A stretch of 64,000 bases of DNA from positions 23,768,227 through 23,832,226 of the forward strand of contig NC_134515.1 of assembly GCF_027942865.1 (NCBI RefSeq). Direction: 5' to 3'. The translations under genes and the position numbers were made by a program. The notes under the pieces were generated by a model. It made no database searches. It was given only the letters and a program-made list of their open reading frames with translations, and was not told the DNA's origin. Source of the stretch: Odontesthes bonariensis. Lineage: Eukaryota > Chordata > Actinopteri > Atheriniformes > Atherinopsidae. Numbering within the stretch: the stretch's first letter is position 1; the number at the start of each line of letters is the position of its first letter. Of this stretch, positions 48,800 through 61,399 are shown piece after piece.

Positions 48800-51700
48800 A
48801 ATGTCAGTTTTGTGTGCAAATCAGTAAGTCTGTATGTCTGTCATTCGAAGGAAACATTGTCAGGTGATATGTTGTTTGCCATTTTGTCTCATAGGATTAT
48901 CTATTAATGAATGTAAAAAATGCTCTCTGACTAATTTCATTCATATATAGAGAATATTTTCTGGTGGAGCATTCTCTACATGTAGCACATCCATGTAATT
49001 ATTAGAATAATTTGAAGAGTTTAAAACTGTCACAATAACAGCCCGTTTTGGGTTGCTTAATGAATGCAATCGATGGGTTACAGAACATCAGTGGATGGTT
49101 GTGGGTGGCTAATATTCTGTTGGCAGAGCTATTGCTAGTGGGAAAATGGACCGAGGTTGGACAAGAATGATTTGATTTTTTTTTTCAACAGAGCATCGTT
49201 AAACAGAACCAATGCAACTATTTCTTTCACTGATTGAGTTTATAGACTGTACATTCTGTGCATGTGTGACTTTTATTTCCATCCTTCCTTCTGCTTTTCA
49301 TTTAACATCTGTGATGATAAACTATAGATGACCTTAAGACGTTTGTTCATTTGTGTTGAAGCTACCAGCTGCTCCGATACAGCTCGGATCGCAGCACTAC
49401 CTCTTGAAGTATTGTGCCACTGCAAAATAAGATATTCTTCAACTGTTGTATCCAAGAAGAAGTCGATATGACACCACAAATCCCAACGTAGAAACAATAT
49501 CCTTCACGTACTTTATTCTATGTATATTGCATCCCACCTTACCAATAGCCAATGCAAGAAACCTATATACTACTACATAAGTTGGTTTATATTGCTTAAA
49601 TGTTTACATTGTATGAGTTTGTTAATAATCCAAGAATTTAGTTTAAAATAGATTAATGAAAATATGTTCATTTGGGGGAATAATTTCGTTCGGGGAATAA
49701 TTTCGGGGGAATTTCGTAATTTCCACAGTTTTATGTGAAAAGTTTGAAAGAGATTGAAAGTTGCAGTGTCTTGGACTTAAAATTTTATACATTTAGTAAC
49801 TACTCTAAAAATGGAAGAGTAACCTCCGTAAGGGAGCCCTGTAGCACCATTTACCACGTACGTGCGCTCTGTCTCTGCAGTCAAACACTTGAGTCCACAA
49901 ACGTTTCTGACGTTATTCATATCTGCTGTTTTACCGGCTTCTTCCAACCGCTCGTCTGCAGATGGCACTTAAAATAGCTAGTCCATGCCCCAGGGTGTTC
50001 CCCTAAAGAAAACTAGTTTTGTTAGGTGAACCTTTGTGTACGTAATCTGGTCAAACATGGAGCAATACATACAGTTTTACTGTGAACATGTGGACTGATA
50101 ATAAATCGCAATTGATCAATTCCCAGGGTTTTGTTTCGTGCTTCCAAAATACATCCAGTATGCTGTGTCACCCCCCCCCCCCACAAAAAAAAGAAAAGTG
50201 GTTTGATTATTCATGCCGTTGTATGGCTCATCTGTAATTGTCAGTTACAGTCTCGGTTGCTAAAGGAGCATTCCAGTAATTCCTAAATTGGAAAGATCAG
50301 CTCTCTCAGCATGTCTTCTGCTTTCTCAAATTGTCAAAAGTAACCCTGATTACGCAGAGTTGCCAGATGAAGATTTCTGTCTCAATCTGCTACCTTTGAG
50401 TCCGGCCCTGACTTCACCAAACAACTGTGCAACAGATATTACAGTCAGGAACCTTTGGCCTTGTTTTCCTTTAACGTCCATTGTAGAATTCCTCTGGAAG
50501 TGAATAGGTAAACTTACAACCAATCCCGGCAAGCAAAACATTTGACACGGTGCCTGAGCAGTGTGCTTTGACCTCGGTGCAGTCTAATAAACCTTTTTCA
50601 GATTAGATAAAACTATTCATGCGAGGTCAGAGGAAAGTCCCTTAAAACACAAGAAGACGCAGACACATTCTGCCACAGAAACTGGTTCTCAGAATCCCCT
50701 GGTTCTCAGTCTATGTGACTCCCCCAATCTTTGTAAATTGCCGTTGCAGCCCTTCGAGGGGATTAAGGGGTGACACAAGCACAGTTTAATCATCTGGCTT
50801 AATGTTAAAGCAGTACACACAATTGTAAAAAGACTGCCACCCAATTCGGAACAACACATTCTGTGCCTCTTGTAGTGGTTTAGTCCATCTAAATGTACTG
50901 GTCTCTTTCAAACGAGGGTCTGACTTGGGAATCCCGCAACCCCTTTTGGGCCCATTCAGTAATCCAACAATGGCTGTGGTGGCCGTTCTGCTGAAAGTTT
51001 TCTAAGAATTTAAACCAGTTACTCCCCTTAAGCAGGCAGACAAATTGATGGTCTCTTTGTGAGGGAGGTTGCTGCATATTTCTCAACAGGATGTGAAGTC
51101 GCTTACTAAATTTCTAGTTTCACAATATCCATACAGTCATTGCTCCAGAATATATCAGTGGCCATGTAAGAATGAATCATCTATCATGGCGTACTTGATC
51201 TAATTTTTCTCTTAGGAATCTCTCAGGATTTAATGCGACCATCAGCATAATGTGGCGAATATTATTCAGCAGAGTTAGGACAGCCCCCTCTGTCCTATAT
51301 AAACTCAGATATGAGAATCATTCTCATGCAAGACAAGCATCACTGCACAGTTACCGTGTCCATTTGTTCTGCTCCAGTTTGTATATAGGTCATTTGTAGT
51401 GGACCAGAGATGCAGCAGGATAACAGTGTCCATTGCATTCAGTGGTGTTTTTATGGTATATTCGTTGGCTAATTTACTTTCCTACAGAGGTGGTGAGCAG
51501 CCATGGTGATTAAACAAATTTCTCATTTAGAGAATAGCTCTATCCACTTTAGCCTATCTCATAAGTTGAATTCCAGTGTACTTACATTATTTATTAGCAT
51601 TTATTTGTCAGAGTTGTGTATTTCCCAAAGGCAGTCCCTCATCACTTAGGGGCTAGCCTGGAGAATCAGCGGCTGTTACCATGCCTATGATAGCGAGAAA

Positions 51701-52913
51701 TTTAGTTTTTTTTTAACCGGGTTGATGACACTCAGTGGTCGATGCAAAACACCAATAAAATCTACTCATGGCAGTAAACAAAGGATACTCCACAGCCTGC
51801 CTCTATCCTGACATCTAGTGGTGAGTTTTGAACTCATCAGCCTGAAAGTTTTCAGACTAACTGAGGACAGCAACATGAGTGAATTCTTTCATAACATCCA
51901 ACTGTACACAACGGTAATCAAAGGCACTGACTAGCAACGTAACAAAGAGCTACACAGCTCCAGTCAGCTGTCACAGAACAAATTCTGCTTCTTTTTTTTT
52001 TGTACCAGAAATGATGTACCACTCCTTCCAGTGTTACACGATGGTCATTTCTATTGCTCTTTCACTCAACTTGAGCTCCTTTTTCTTTTTCAAGCGTCAG
52101 GCATTTACAGTAATAATCGGACCCCCAAACTGACACCTCGTGTGTTCTGTGAGCTATTGGCATGGAATACTACTTTGCTTTTTGAATGGTACTGGATAAT
52201 GACAAGTAAAATCCCATGATAACTTAGTTACATGTTTTTACATTCTTCTGTAAGAACATCTGGAAGAAGAAACTTGCCAAAATTCCAAAATATCCATTAT
52301 ACAGGAACGTACAACCAAGAAGAGCATCAAATATTCAAGCTTTTGAACCTGGTTGTGGAAAATATGTGGGCAGAGAAGATTCAATAATCGCTTACAGAGT
52401 TATTTACTGTAGTTTTACCATTTGTTATATTCATTTATATTCAACCCTAACCCATTTCCCACAGACAAAAGCAAAGCTGAACCCTGTGCGTTCACTTTAA
52501 AAGATTGACCGTATAGCGTAGCGTCCTGGTTTTGCTTAATGATGAGTAGTAATCAATGACCTTCACCGGATCAAACATAATCTGCCAGAGCGAACTGCAC
52601 TCTATGCAGGCGCAGTTTTAAGAAAAATATTCAGAAAAAGAGGTCTACAACTTACCACTTCAACACAACAAGAACAACTGAGAAACTCGGCAGCATCTGC
52701 TTGCTGAAAAACTAATCAACAGAATCCCAACTGAGCCAGAGTCACATGTGTCAGCTTGTGACAGAAGAGGCAAGGGAAGAAAAAAAGATCATCTGAAAAG
52801 TACGGTTCCATTTTTTGTTTTTTGAAATGCTTGCCTTTTATTAATCAGTATTAGTTAAATATTGTCTCTAGTCATCCAGCATGTGTGCAATGTGAGTGTT
52901 CATGTATTTTTAG
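48800..52913. other. Spacer between SLMAP and ABHD6, 4.1 kb
   Basis: No recognised coding region or named repeat. Human FLNB, which lies between SLMAP and ABHD6, is absent here. A poly-C run occurs near 50170. The right end should contain the ABHD6 promoter and a non-coding first exon, since the first coding exon begins at an acceptor (52912-52913). Confidence 0.45.
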
Positions 52914-52920
52914 GTCAGCC

Positions 52921-55900
52921 ATGGCAGCTGAGCTAGATGTGGTGAACTTGTTTATCATTGCTGGAGGAACACTGGCTATTCCCATCCTGGCTTTTCTGGC
53001 TTCCTTCCTCCTCTGGCCATCTGTGCTCATTAAAGTCTATTACTGGTAAGGTAGCTAGCTGTAGTGAAAGATGTAGTGGCTCGGCTGACTATGGGTAAGT
53101 TAGTGCTTTGTACGTGTCTCGGGTTATTTTTAGTAGTTGTAATGCAGTTTCCAGTGTCCTTTTACTGAAGTCCCACAAATACAACTAAAAAAACACATAG
53201 CTTATTTAGGCTATGTGGGTGTTTCCTAATAATGCCCTGTTGATGAGGTCAAAATTATCTTTAGGGCTTTTCAAAAGTATTCAAAATTCCAGCTTTGTTA
53301 ACAGTTTGAGTTCAATGAGTTTTTTTTTAAAGTGTGGGAAACCTTTTAGTTTGAGATTTGGGTTAAAAAAGTCCACTTAAGTCCAGCCTTAGTACAGTAG
53401 TGATACATGTAGTAGAAGTTTTCGTCACATTGTTCATATATTGACTCGAAATGCATTCATTATAATCCAGTTTTGACATCTGATTTGGAAATTATCTCCA
53501 TAAATAAACCACACTTGACTGTAGTCAACGCATGTTCGAAGGCTGTGGATTTTGTTGTCCATCGTAACTGTTTTTTAAGAAAAGGATCTTCTTTTCTTAG
53601 GTACTGTGACCAGTAACTCTCTTAATTCACAAAGAAACATGGATGTTGTTTTAAGACTACTTTGAACAATGCAGGCCTATCTTTTAAAAAAAAACTCGAC
53701 GTCTTTAGCTACACATGCCGTGCAAAGCTGAGATTAGATCTCTCTATTTGTAGAGATCTAAAATCCAAAATTTCACTCAAGATAAAAGACTTTTTTGGCT
53801 TCCAAGTAGTAACTTAAAGTGAATGAGCAAGCATGTCTTATTCTGTAACAAGAGATATACCCGGTTGTCTTTAGGTACTGGAGGAGGACTCTGGGCCTGC
53901 AGGTACGCCACGCAGACTGCGGTGGCTATCGCTTCTGTTTCTCCTACAGAGGAAAGCCTGGGATGAGACCTTCCATCTTAATGCTTCATGGCTTCTCTGC
54001 TCACAAAGACACATGGCTGACTGTTGTCAAGGTTGGAGTAACCAAAAATGCAATTTCTTGCTAAAGCCTTAAAGGGACGAGACTCAGCTTCTTTCATATA
54101 AGAGCACATGTCTGTCAGCCTCAAATTAGACATTTTCAACAGACTCTCAACAACACACATAACTAAATCGTTGGTCTTCAGAACATGTGAACCTAAACTA
54201 TTTTTGTGAGCAAATTTACCTATGCATAAATCATTTTTTAGTAATTATGTTCAACAACCAGGGGGTTAAAATAAAGTGTCCAACATTAAGTTGGAGAAGT
54301 GAACTCAAACCACACAAATGATCTTTTCTTTTTCCCCGAGTAAAATCTTTTACTGCTATTTACGCTTCAGTGCTCATTTGCTTGTAAGATTCCTCTTACT
54401 CTATTGTCACTTATGGCTTTGATACATTCAACATTGCACATGTTTTTTTAATTTTTATTTCTCCTCTGCTGCTGTAGTATTTACCAAAACATCTGCACAT
54501 TGTGTGTGTGGACATGCCTGGCCACGAAGGAACAACACGCACTAACTCGGAGGATTATTCAATACAAGGGCAGGTCAAAAGGATCCATCAGGTACATACT
54601 ACCCAGAAAGAGCTTTGAAATACAGTATAAAAGAAACTGCACAGTGTAGAAGGGTCAGGTACTTCAGTCATCCCACTTAAGATCTATTTTTGTTCCTCAT
54701 TCTTCTCAGTTTGTGGAAACCGTTCGCTTAAACAGGAAACCATTCCATCTGGTCGGAACCTCCATGGGGGGAAACGTAGCGGGGGTTTACGCAGCCTGCT
54801 ATCCCTCAGAAATCTGTAGCATGACTCTCATTTGTCCAGACGGTCAGTCACTGCATGTGTGTCTGTGTATTTGTGTATGTTTTTTTTTATTGAGGGGGGA
54901 GTTGCAATGCAGGACTCAACTCCCATTTAGAGACCAAAACAAAGTCAATTTCAAAGGGGAAGATTCAGGTTGAGGTTAGAAAAGGGTGAAGCTCGGGCAG
55001 CTAACCGAAACCCAATATGGACTGGATGTGATGCTCTGCAATAATATAAGAGACACGCTTCATTGCACTGGCCTTGAAAAACTTTGTCAATAAACCGAGC
55101 AGTTGGCTGCAACCAAAGACGCGAGTTAGTGCGAAAGAATGAGAAAACAACGCCTAAAGATCCATAAATGCTGCCACCTTATCGAAGCAGAGATAAATGA
55201 AAATGGACCGAGGTGAAGTGGAAAATTCATCTAAAGTCGGAAGAATCCAAATTTTCACTGTTTTTGGCGCAGCATCCTTCGAACTAAAAAGGAGAGTGAC
55301 TAGTGCACTTTGAATTACCTTGTGTACGAATTGTGCTCTATAAATAAAATTGCCTTGCCTATTTGGATTGTTGTCAGCATGCAATTCATAAGACAGCATC
55401 CATGACGGTGTGTGGGAGCGCATTGGTGTACGTGTTGAGGAAAATGTACATATTGACAAGCAGTTCGTCTCCTCGTTTCCCAAATGCTTACAAAGGGCTC
55501 TTAAAAGATTGGGTGATGTAACAGAGGGGTAAACGTAACCCTGACTCAACTTCTTAGAAGTATTTGCACGCGGTCCTCAGAAAAATGACAGAATGTATCA
55601 CCATGGGACAATCACTGCAACAGAGCAGTCACAGTGTTGTGATGTCACAGTTTCGCGACTAAAGGTAAAAGACTGGAGAAAACATCGGGTATAAGGAAAC
55701 TGAATGGGAAAAAAAGGCGTGGCTTCTTGGGTGGAGGAAAAGAGGGATAAATGGTACAAACGGAGGTTGTGTTTGCACTGCATTCTGGTTGCACTATTGA
55801 CTTTGTTCACCCATCACAAGCTCTGAACATGACTTCAAATGTCATTTTCATGAGTTCATGAACTCCGTTTGGATGCAGAAAAAGAAAAGGCCTCGTTCAG

Positions 55901-57145
55901 CAGCATGGCCTTTCTGGCAAAAAGTCCCCCATGTGTAAAGTTTCTCTCTTTGTTGCAAACATCACAACAACTTCATGGGTCAGATAGAGCTCCCTGAGCC
56001 AGAAAGAGTCTGACATTGTAATGCCACGAATGGGGCCTGCTTTAAATTTAACTGTTCTCTGACCAAGTCCTTAAATTTGGGCCTCTACAAGCAAGTGGTT
56101 TCATCCAGAGCTTGAATTTATCTTATCCAAGTGATCTTTACTGTTTGTGACATTTATCTATTTATGGGTTTGTCACCCAGTAGAACTCTCACACCCTATT
56201 ACTCAGTTAACCATCTCTTTTGTGGCTTGTGACTTGCCGTCTTTTTCCGTTTCTAATCAGTGAAGCATTGGTGTCATCCCGCAGGTATAAAACATCCATG
56301 TGAGACCAAATTCGACAATCACCTGCAGGACCTGGAACACAGCAACTACACACTGAGCATCCCGCTGATCCCCACCACGCCCGAAGAGATGGAGGACATG
56401 TTCAGACTGTGTTCACACGTCCGCTTTAAAATTCCTCAGCAGGTCAGGCCCACTCTTGCAACGTGAATCCCAACCTTCTTTGCACTAATACGGGATGTTA
56501 GCGAATGTTTTAAAGCCGTGTTTTTCGTTGTTAAGATTCTTCAAGGACTCGTCGATGTCCGGGAACCTCACAACACGTTCTACGAGGAAGGTTAGAACAC
56601 TGTGTTCTGAAACATGGCCCTTTTTCCAGCACAGTGTTTGTCAGCTTTGAAAAATAAAATCACTCTCTTTTCTGTCATTAGTTTTTATGGAGATTGTTGT
56701 TGAGAAATCAAGATATGCCTTACAGGAGCACTTACATCTCATTACTGCACCTTTACAAGTGATATGGGGCAAACAAGATCAGGTAATGATAATGTTTATA
56801 CAGTCACTTGGCAGAGCTTGCAGCTTTTGTTTCCAAACTAATCCCAAGATTCTGGAGGATGAGTACAAACTTGTGACGTGATTGCTCAAGTTTCTCTTGA
56901 GGCTCATTCATTGTTTCACTGAAGAAACCCGAGTCTCATATATTCGCTGTCCCCTATTTGTCCAGGTGGTGGATGTCTCTGGAGCACAAGTCATTGCAGA
57001 GATGTTGCCTGGATGCAGAGTGGACCTGCTGGATAACTGTGGCCACTCTGTGGCGATGGAGAAGCCTTGTCGAACAGCCAAACTTATCCTGGAGTTTATC
57101 ATCTCGCAGCAAAATGCCAGGAGTGGCACAAAGAAGTCTACTTGA
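52921..57145 (+). CDS. abhd6: ABHD6, monoacylglycerol lipase (8 coding exons, 340 aa)
   Basis: Membrane-anchored serine hydrolase that degrades 2-arachidonoylglycerol and lysophospholipids (family knowledge). Exons: 52921-53045, 53875-54031, 54478-54591, 54710-54842, 56285-56442, 56536-56590, 56682-56782, 56966-57145. GT-AG. 1023 nt = 340 aa plus stop (human 337). N-terminal membrane helix FIIAGGTLAIPILAFLASFL follows MAAELDVVN. The oxyanion region is LMLHGFSAHKD. Nucleophile in GTSMGG (Ser150), Asp280 in WGKQDQ and His308 in NCGHSV match the human triad with an offset of two. Start ATG lies 7 nt past the acceptor, and gives the family N terminus. Intron 4 contains an L2 tail fragment. Poly(A) signal AATAAA at 57310. 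Context SLMAP-ABHD6-KCTD6 is conserved with human 3p14. Confidence 0.96.
55302..55360 (+). mobile_element. L2-type LINE 3' tail fragment
   Basis: GTGCACTTTGAATTACCTTG followed by a GTGCTCTATAAATAAAATTG tract and GCCTTGCCT. It is the same tail as the LINE at 16575, which is in the opposite orientation. Only the tail is recognisable. Located in ABHD6 intron 4. Confidence 0.75.
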
Positions 57146-57309
57146 ACTGAACATGTTGACATGCCTTTCTCTTCTTATGCATCATTTCCTCTTTACTGGT
57201 TACACGGTAATGGAGTAGGCAGTAGTTACAGTGTTCCTGTATTTCTTGAAATATTTTAATTGCACATGTGATCACAATTGTGATGTTGTAATGTAAACTG
57301 GATCATGAC

Positions 57310-57315
57310 AATAAA
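57310..57315 (+). terminator. Poly(A) signal of ABHD6
   Basis: AATAAA 165 nt after the ABHD6 stop codon. Confidence 0.7.
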
Positions 57316-57319
57316 AGTC

Positions 57320-59401
57320 AATGGTTTTATCTGTATCCATCTGTGTCCTGATGCGTGTTCATGATCCCATTGTCCACAAACTGGGCCCCCGGGCACAGAC
57401 ACTAAAAACACCCCATGGCTACCCGTCTCTCAGGGAGGACCAATGCACCCAGACTGAAAGTGACACAACCAGTGACCACACAAATGATATTTATGGGGAT
57501 TTTGCATCTTCAACTGAGTATCTTAATGTTTAGCTGTTGGGTTTCTTTTCTTAATTGTTTGACTCCTTAGGGTAACTCGTATGTCTCATTTGGATAATTT
57601 TCCATCCATTTTGTAACTATCATTTGTGTCTTTATGTTCATCTTAATAATTGTTTTAGGTTTCAGTCTGGTTGGTTTTTCAGTTTCTATTTTTCTTTTTT
57701 TTTAATCAATCTTTTTTGTATATCTGTCACATATTGGGCATTTTGCTTCTCTTTACAGCCATTCTTCAGTTAAATGTTTCATTTATCTCCCAGTTTGGTC
57801 ATTTTGCCTCTTTGATTTGGCTTTTTGTCCATTTCTTGTCGTTTAATGTCCCCCCCTGTGTTCCATTCTGGGTTTTTTCTATGTATTTTTACGGTTTATG
57901 TGTTTTTATGTGTAAGACCAGAAACCGGGCTACCTCCTGGGCTCTTGGTCCTTCAGTTCTGTGTTTGTGGATGTGTTTATGCAGAGGTGCCTGTTTGCAG
58001 CAGGACCTCCTCCCTGTCTGCGCAGTTTTGCTGCAGCCTGGACCCGAGAACAGCTGCCCAGTGATACCAGTGGCTGACATCTATGACTGTCCGGCTTCAC
58101 GATTAAACCCTGATCGACCACAGGACGAAAAATAAAAAAGCAATCCCTTCAAATAATCGGTGAGGCTTTGTTTTCTATGCCAGTTTCATTACAAGGTAGT
58201 CCGCTTAAAATCCCGCTGTTAACCCCAGTTGTAACTGCAGCTAGCCTCAAAGGGTTGCTAGCTGTGTTAGCTTGTAAGCCAGAAACTAGCAGTTAGCCAG
58301 GCTAGTAGCCTTTACATTAAACATTTCCAGTTTGCTCTGCCCGTTGTAGGCAACGCTCCGTACAAAAGTGCACCAGAACCGATGATACGTAGATATACAA
58401 CTTTAAAATTGGATTTTGTTGCATTCGGTTAGCCGCTTTCATTGTCTTGCCAGCAAATGCAGTAACTTCCTCTGAATATTGGCTATAAAACGAGCATTGT
58501 GAAGCTTGTTTCTCCCGGATTCACCCAGTTAGAAACCGTGGTTCCACAGAGTAGCAGTCATGTAACTCACGAGCTGAAACTCTATTGGCCTTTTGAGTTT
58601 AAAGATGAATCTAAACCAGATTATTATCTCAAGGAAATTGCATTATCGTTTCTGCTCCCCGGTGATGACTTTTACACGCGGCCATGAGAAATGTGAAGTT
58701 TATTGTTGAGTTCAAGATTATCAATTGACAAAGCACTATCGTAGGCTGCTACGTCACACTGTGTTGTCTCTTTTAGAGTAGAAAATGTGGAAAGAATGAA
58801 CTCTAAATATCGCCAAAGTTAATCGGTTTAGTTGGAATGGTATTGCTAAATCGACTGCACTAACTATATCCATAGGGGGTCACCAAAGACCATCTGGCGG
58901 TTAAATTTGATCACTTGATGACACCTCTTCCATGAGTGGAACAGAGCTGTTCAATCTTCAGATGTCCGTGTGGGAAAGGGAAACACTTCTGTTCAGACCG
59001 CATAAATCGTGCAGGATAATGCCTGAACATCATCACATGAACAATCATCACCTGTGATGGTGGAGGCAAAATTTCATTTAAGTGTTTTTGAAAAAAAAAA
59101 AAAAAAAATTATGTAGAATGTTTGTAGAATAACACACCAAACTTCTTTTTGGAACAACAAAGTTGATTCAGTACCCATCGGGTGAGCACTGGTCATCTGA
59201 TGGTGCCATGATCTCTACACTCTTCTACCATGTCTTCATGTAGAAACCTGCATCTCACCTGAGTTCTAAAAAAGATCAGAACTCGTTTCCTGATGGTAAA
59301 TAACATCATTCAGTGATTCCTGAACCAGATCCTCTGTACAACCGTGTTAATCTAAAGCCGTAATCTCTTCTGAAAAACACATGATTGTGCCTTATTTTCC
59401 C

Positions 59402-59435
<34 letters not shown>

Positions 59436-59498
59436 GTTATTATTTTGTTTTTGTTGTTGTTACAGCTCATGCTAATTTGACCATTTTTTACCCCACAG
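57320..59498. other. Spacer between ABHD6 and KCTD6
   Basis: 57340-58140 is T-rich with GTCATTTTGCCTCTTTG-like wording seen in degenerate fish repeats. The 154-codon frame there has no family match I recognise. The right part should include the KCTD6 promoter. No gene is seen. Confidence 0.4.
59403..59443 (+). repeat. ATT trinucleotide microsatellite
   Basis: About 13 ATT/TTA units with one G interruption, upstream of the KCTD6 start exon. Confidence 0.92.
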
Positions 59499-59573
59499 AT
59501 AAAATTAAAGTGAGCCAATCCTTGACTGTTCCATCTCAATTTTGGTTCTGGCCAAGCAGGTACTCTTCTACAA

Positions 59574-60547
59574 ATGGATAATGGAGACTGGGGCCATAGG
59601 GTAAGTGGTGGCTAGAAATCAAGCTAATTTGTGGGATATAGAAATGATTGATGTTAAATCCACTATATTGCCAGTTCAGCTTGTATTCCCCTTAAACTGT
59701 ATTCTCACATGAGGCAGTACATCCTCACAGTTTTCACAGTATGTGTGAACTCGTGCGCACTTTGAATGTTTGTATGCCTCCATTTTATTATTCAAGTTGT
59801 TTGTGTCATTGCTTTCTTCTACAGTATGTTAGCTGACTTAAGAAACTCTTTTCCCTCTAGATGACTACTCCTGTTACCTTGAACGTGGGAGGCCACCTGT
59901 ACACCACCAGTCTGTCCACGCTGCAGCGTTACCCAGACTCCATGCTGGGTGCCATGTTCCGGGGAGATTTTCCTACAACTCGAGATTCCCAGGGGAATTA
60001 TTTCATTGATCGCGATGGCACACTTTTCCGTTACATCCTGAACTTCCTGCGGACATCTGAGCTCACCCTTCCTCTGGATTTCACAGAGACCGACCTGCTG
60101 AGGAAAGAGGCAGACTTTTACCAGATCGAACCTTTGATCCAGTGCCTTAATGATCCCAAGCCGCTGTACCCGCCCGACATCTTCGAGCAGGTGGTGGAGC
60201 TCTCCAGCACTCGGAAACTGTCAAAATACTCGAACCCAGTCGCCGTTATCATCACACAGCTAACCATAACGACGAAGGTTCACGCCCTGTTGGAGGGCAT
60301 TTCCAACAACTTCACCAAGTGGAACAAACACATGATGGACACCAGAGATTGTCAGGTGTCGTTCACCTTTGGACCGTGTGACTATCATCAAGAGGTGTCC
60401 TTAAGGGTTCACCTCATGGACTACATCATGAAACAAGGGTTCACCATTCGGAACACGCGTGTGCATCACATGAGCGAGCGTGCTAACGAGAACACCGTGG
60501 AGCACCACTGGACTTTCTGCAGACCAGCTCACAAAGTGGAAGACTGA
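59574..60547 (+). CDS. kctd6: KCTD6, BTB adaptor of cullin-3 (2 coding exons, 237 aa)
   Basis: KCTD6 is a BTB/T1-domain substrate adaptor for CUL3 ubiquitin ligase, with HDAC1 and ankyrin-1 as reported targets (family knowledge). Exon 59574-59600 gives MDNGDWGHR before donor GTAAGT. Acceptor CCCTCTAG then opens 59861-60547 (MTTPVTLNVGGHLYTTS...). Combined length is 237 aa, equal to human, and the short first exon matches human MDNGDWGYM. The T1/BTB fold spans about residues 12-110 (YPDSMLGAMF, NYFIDRDG, FLRTSELTLPLDF). The C-terminal part is nearly identical to human (SSTRKLSKYSNPVAVIITQL). An in-frame ATG at 59861 could serve as an internal start. 3' UTR reaches AATAAA at 61386. Confidence 0.96.
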
Positions 60548-61385
60548 AGACGTTGTCGGATTCGCCGTCTTATCGCACAAATCATAGCAAACGGGTGAAC
60601 AGAATCGAGCTCTTTTGAGTTACTCGTTGCCATGTTTTTGTTGTTTTTTTTTCATCTTTTGATCAGTGTGTTTGAGCGCACAAAGCTCAGAGTCCAGACA
60701 GCGGCAAAAAAAAACAAAAAACAAGGAAATGTGAAGTCTTAATTTATTTGTCTGCTCGAACACAACACTTTTATCATCTGTGCTCCCACCGCATATGTGA
60801 TATTTATCTTTGATTGTACGGTCTGCGCGACTACATAGAATTTCTTACGAAACGTTTTTATTTAGGACCGTTTTCACAATGATGCAAAAACATGTGTTAG
60901 CATACAGGGATTTTTAGGCTAGTTCTAGTTTGAAATCAGTCTTTTTTTTTTTTTTTTTTTTTTTTAGTAGGATCTGTTATTTGAGACTCAGTGCCTATCC
61001 ATGGTATCAGATGCGGAAATGGTAATTCCAACCGCAATTTGTACAAAAGGTAAAAAAAGATTGCAATAGCCATCTTGATCCCACGTGAAGTCCCATTTCA
61101 CACTCCGGTGTTTTCAGGAGTGTCCTTTTTAATAATTGTTCTGATTATTCTACTATAACTTATGATTATCTCTAGCCCAGTAGATTTTTGGGGGAGAATA
61201 ATTAGTCTCTTAGGTGCATCTTACGTCCACGTACGGTACTATTTCTGAGCCCGCTCCTCCCCCCTCCAATAGCTGTTGCATGTGTCTGAGTGTCTTGTGT
61301 TTGTATCATGTATGTATAAGCTGTGTGCTTTGTAATATCATGTCATACTGTCATGTCAACAGTGATGTGTTCATCTCAGCCAAAA

Positions 61386-61391
61386 AATAAA
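61386..61391 (+). terminator. Poly(A) signal of KCTD6
   Basis: AATAAA about 840 nt after the stop. The interval between holds poly-T runs and no coding region, which fits a long 3' UTR. Confidence 0.6.
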
Positions 61392-61399
61392 GCCATTTG

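Noticed and set aside
57671-58135. 154-codon open frame rich in Phe/Leu after ABHD6
   Set aside because: T-rich low-complexity sequence within a degenerate repeat-like region. No splice or family support.
58499-58687. 62-codon frame with reasonable composition upstream of KCTD6
   Set aside because: No recognised domain, no Kozak or poly(A) context. Likely accidental.
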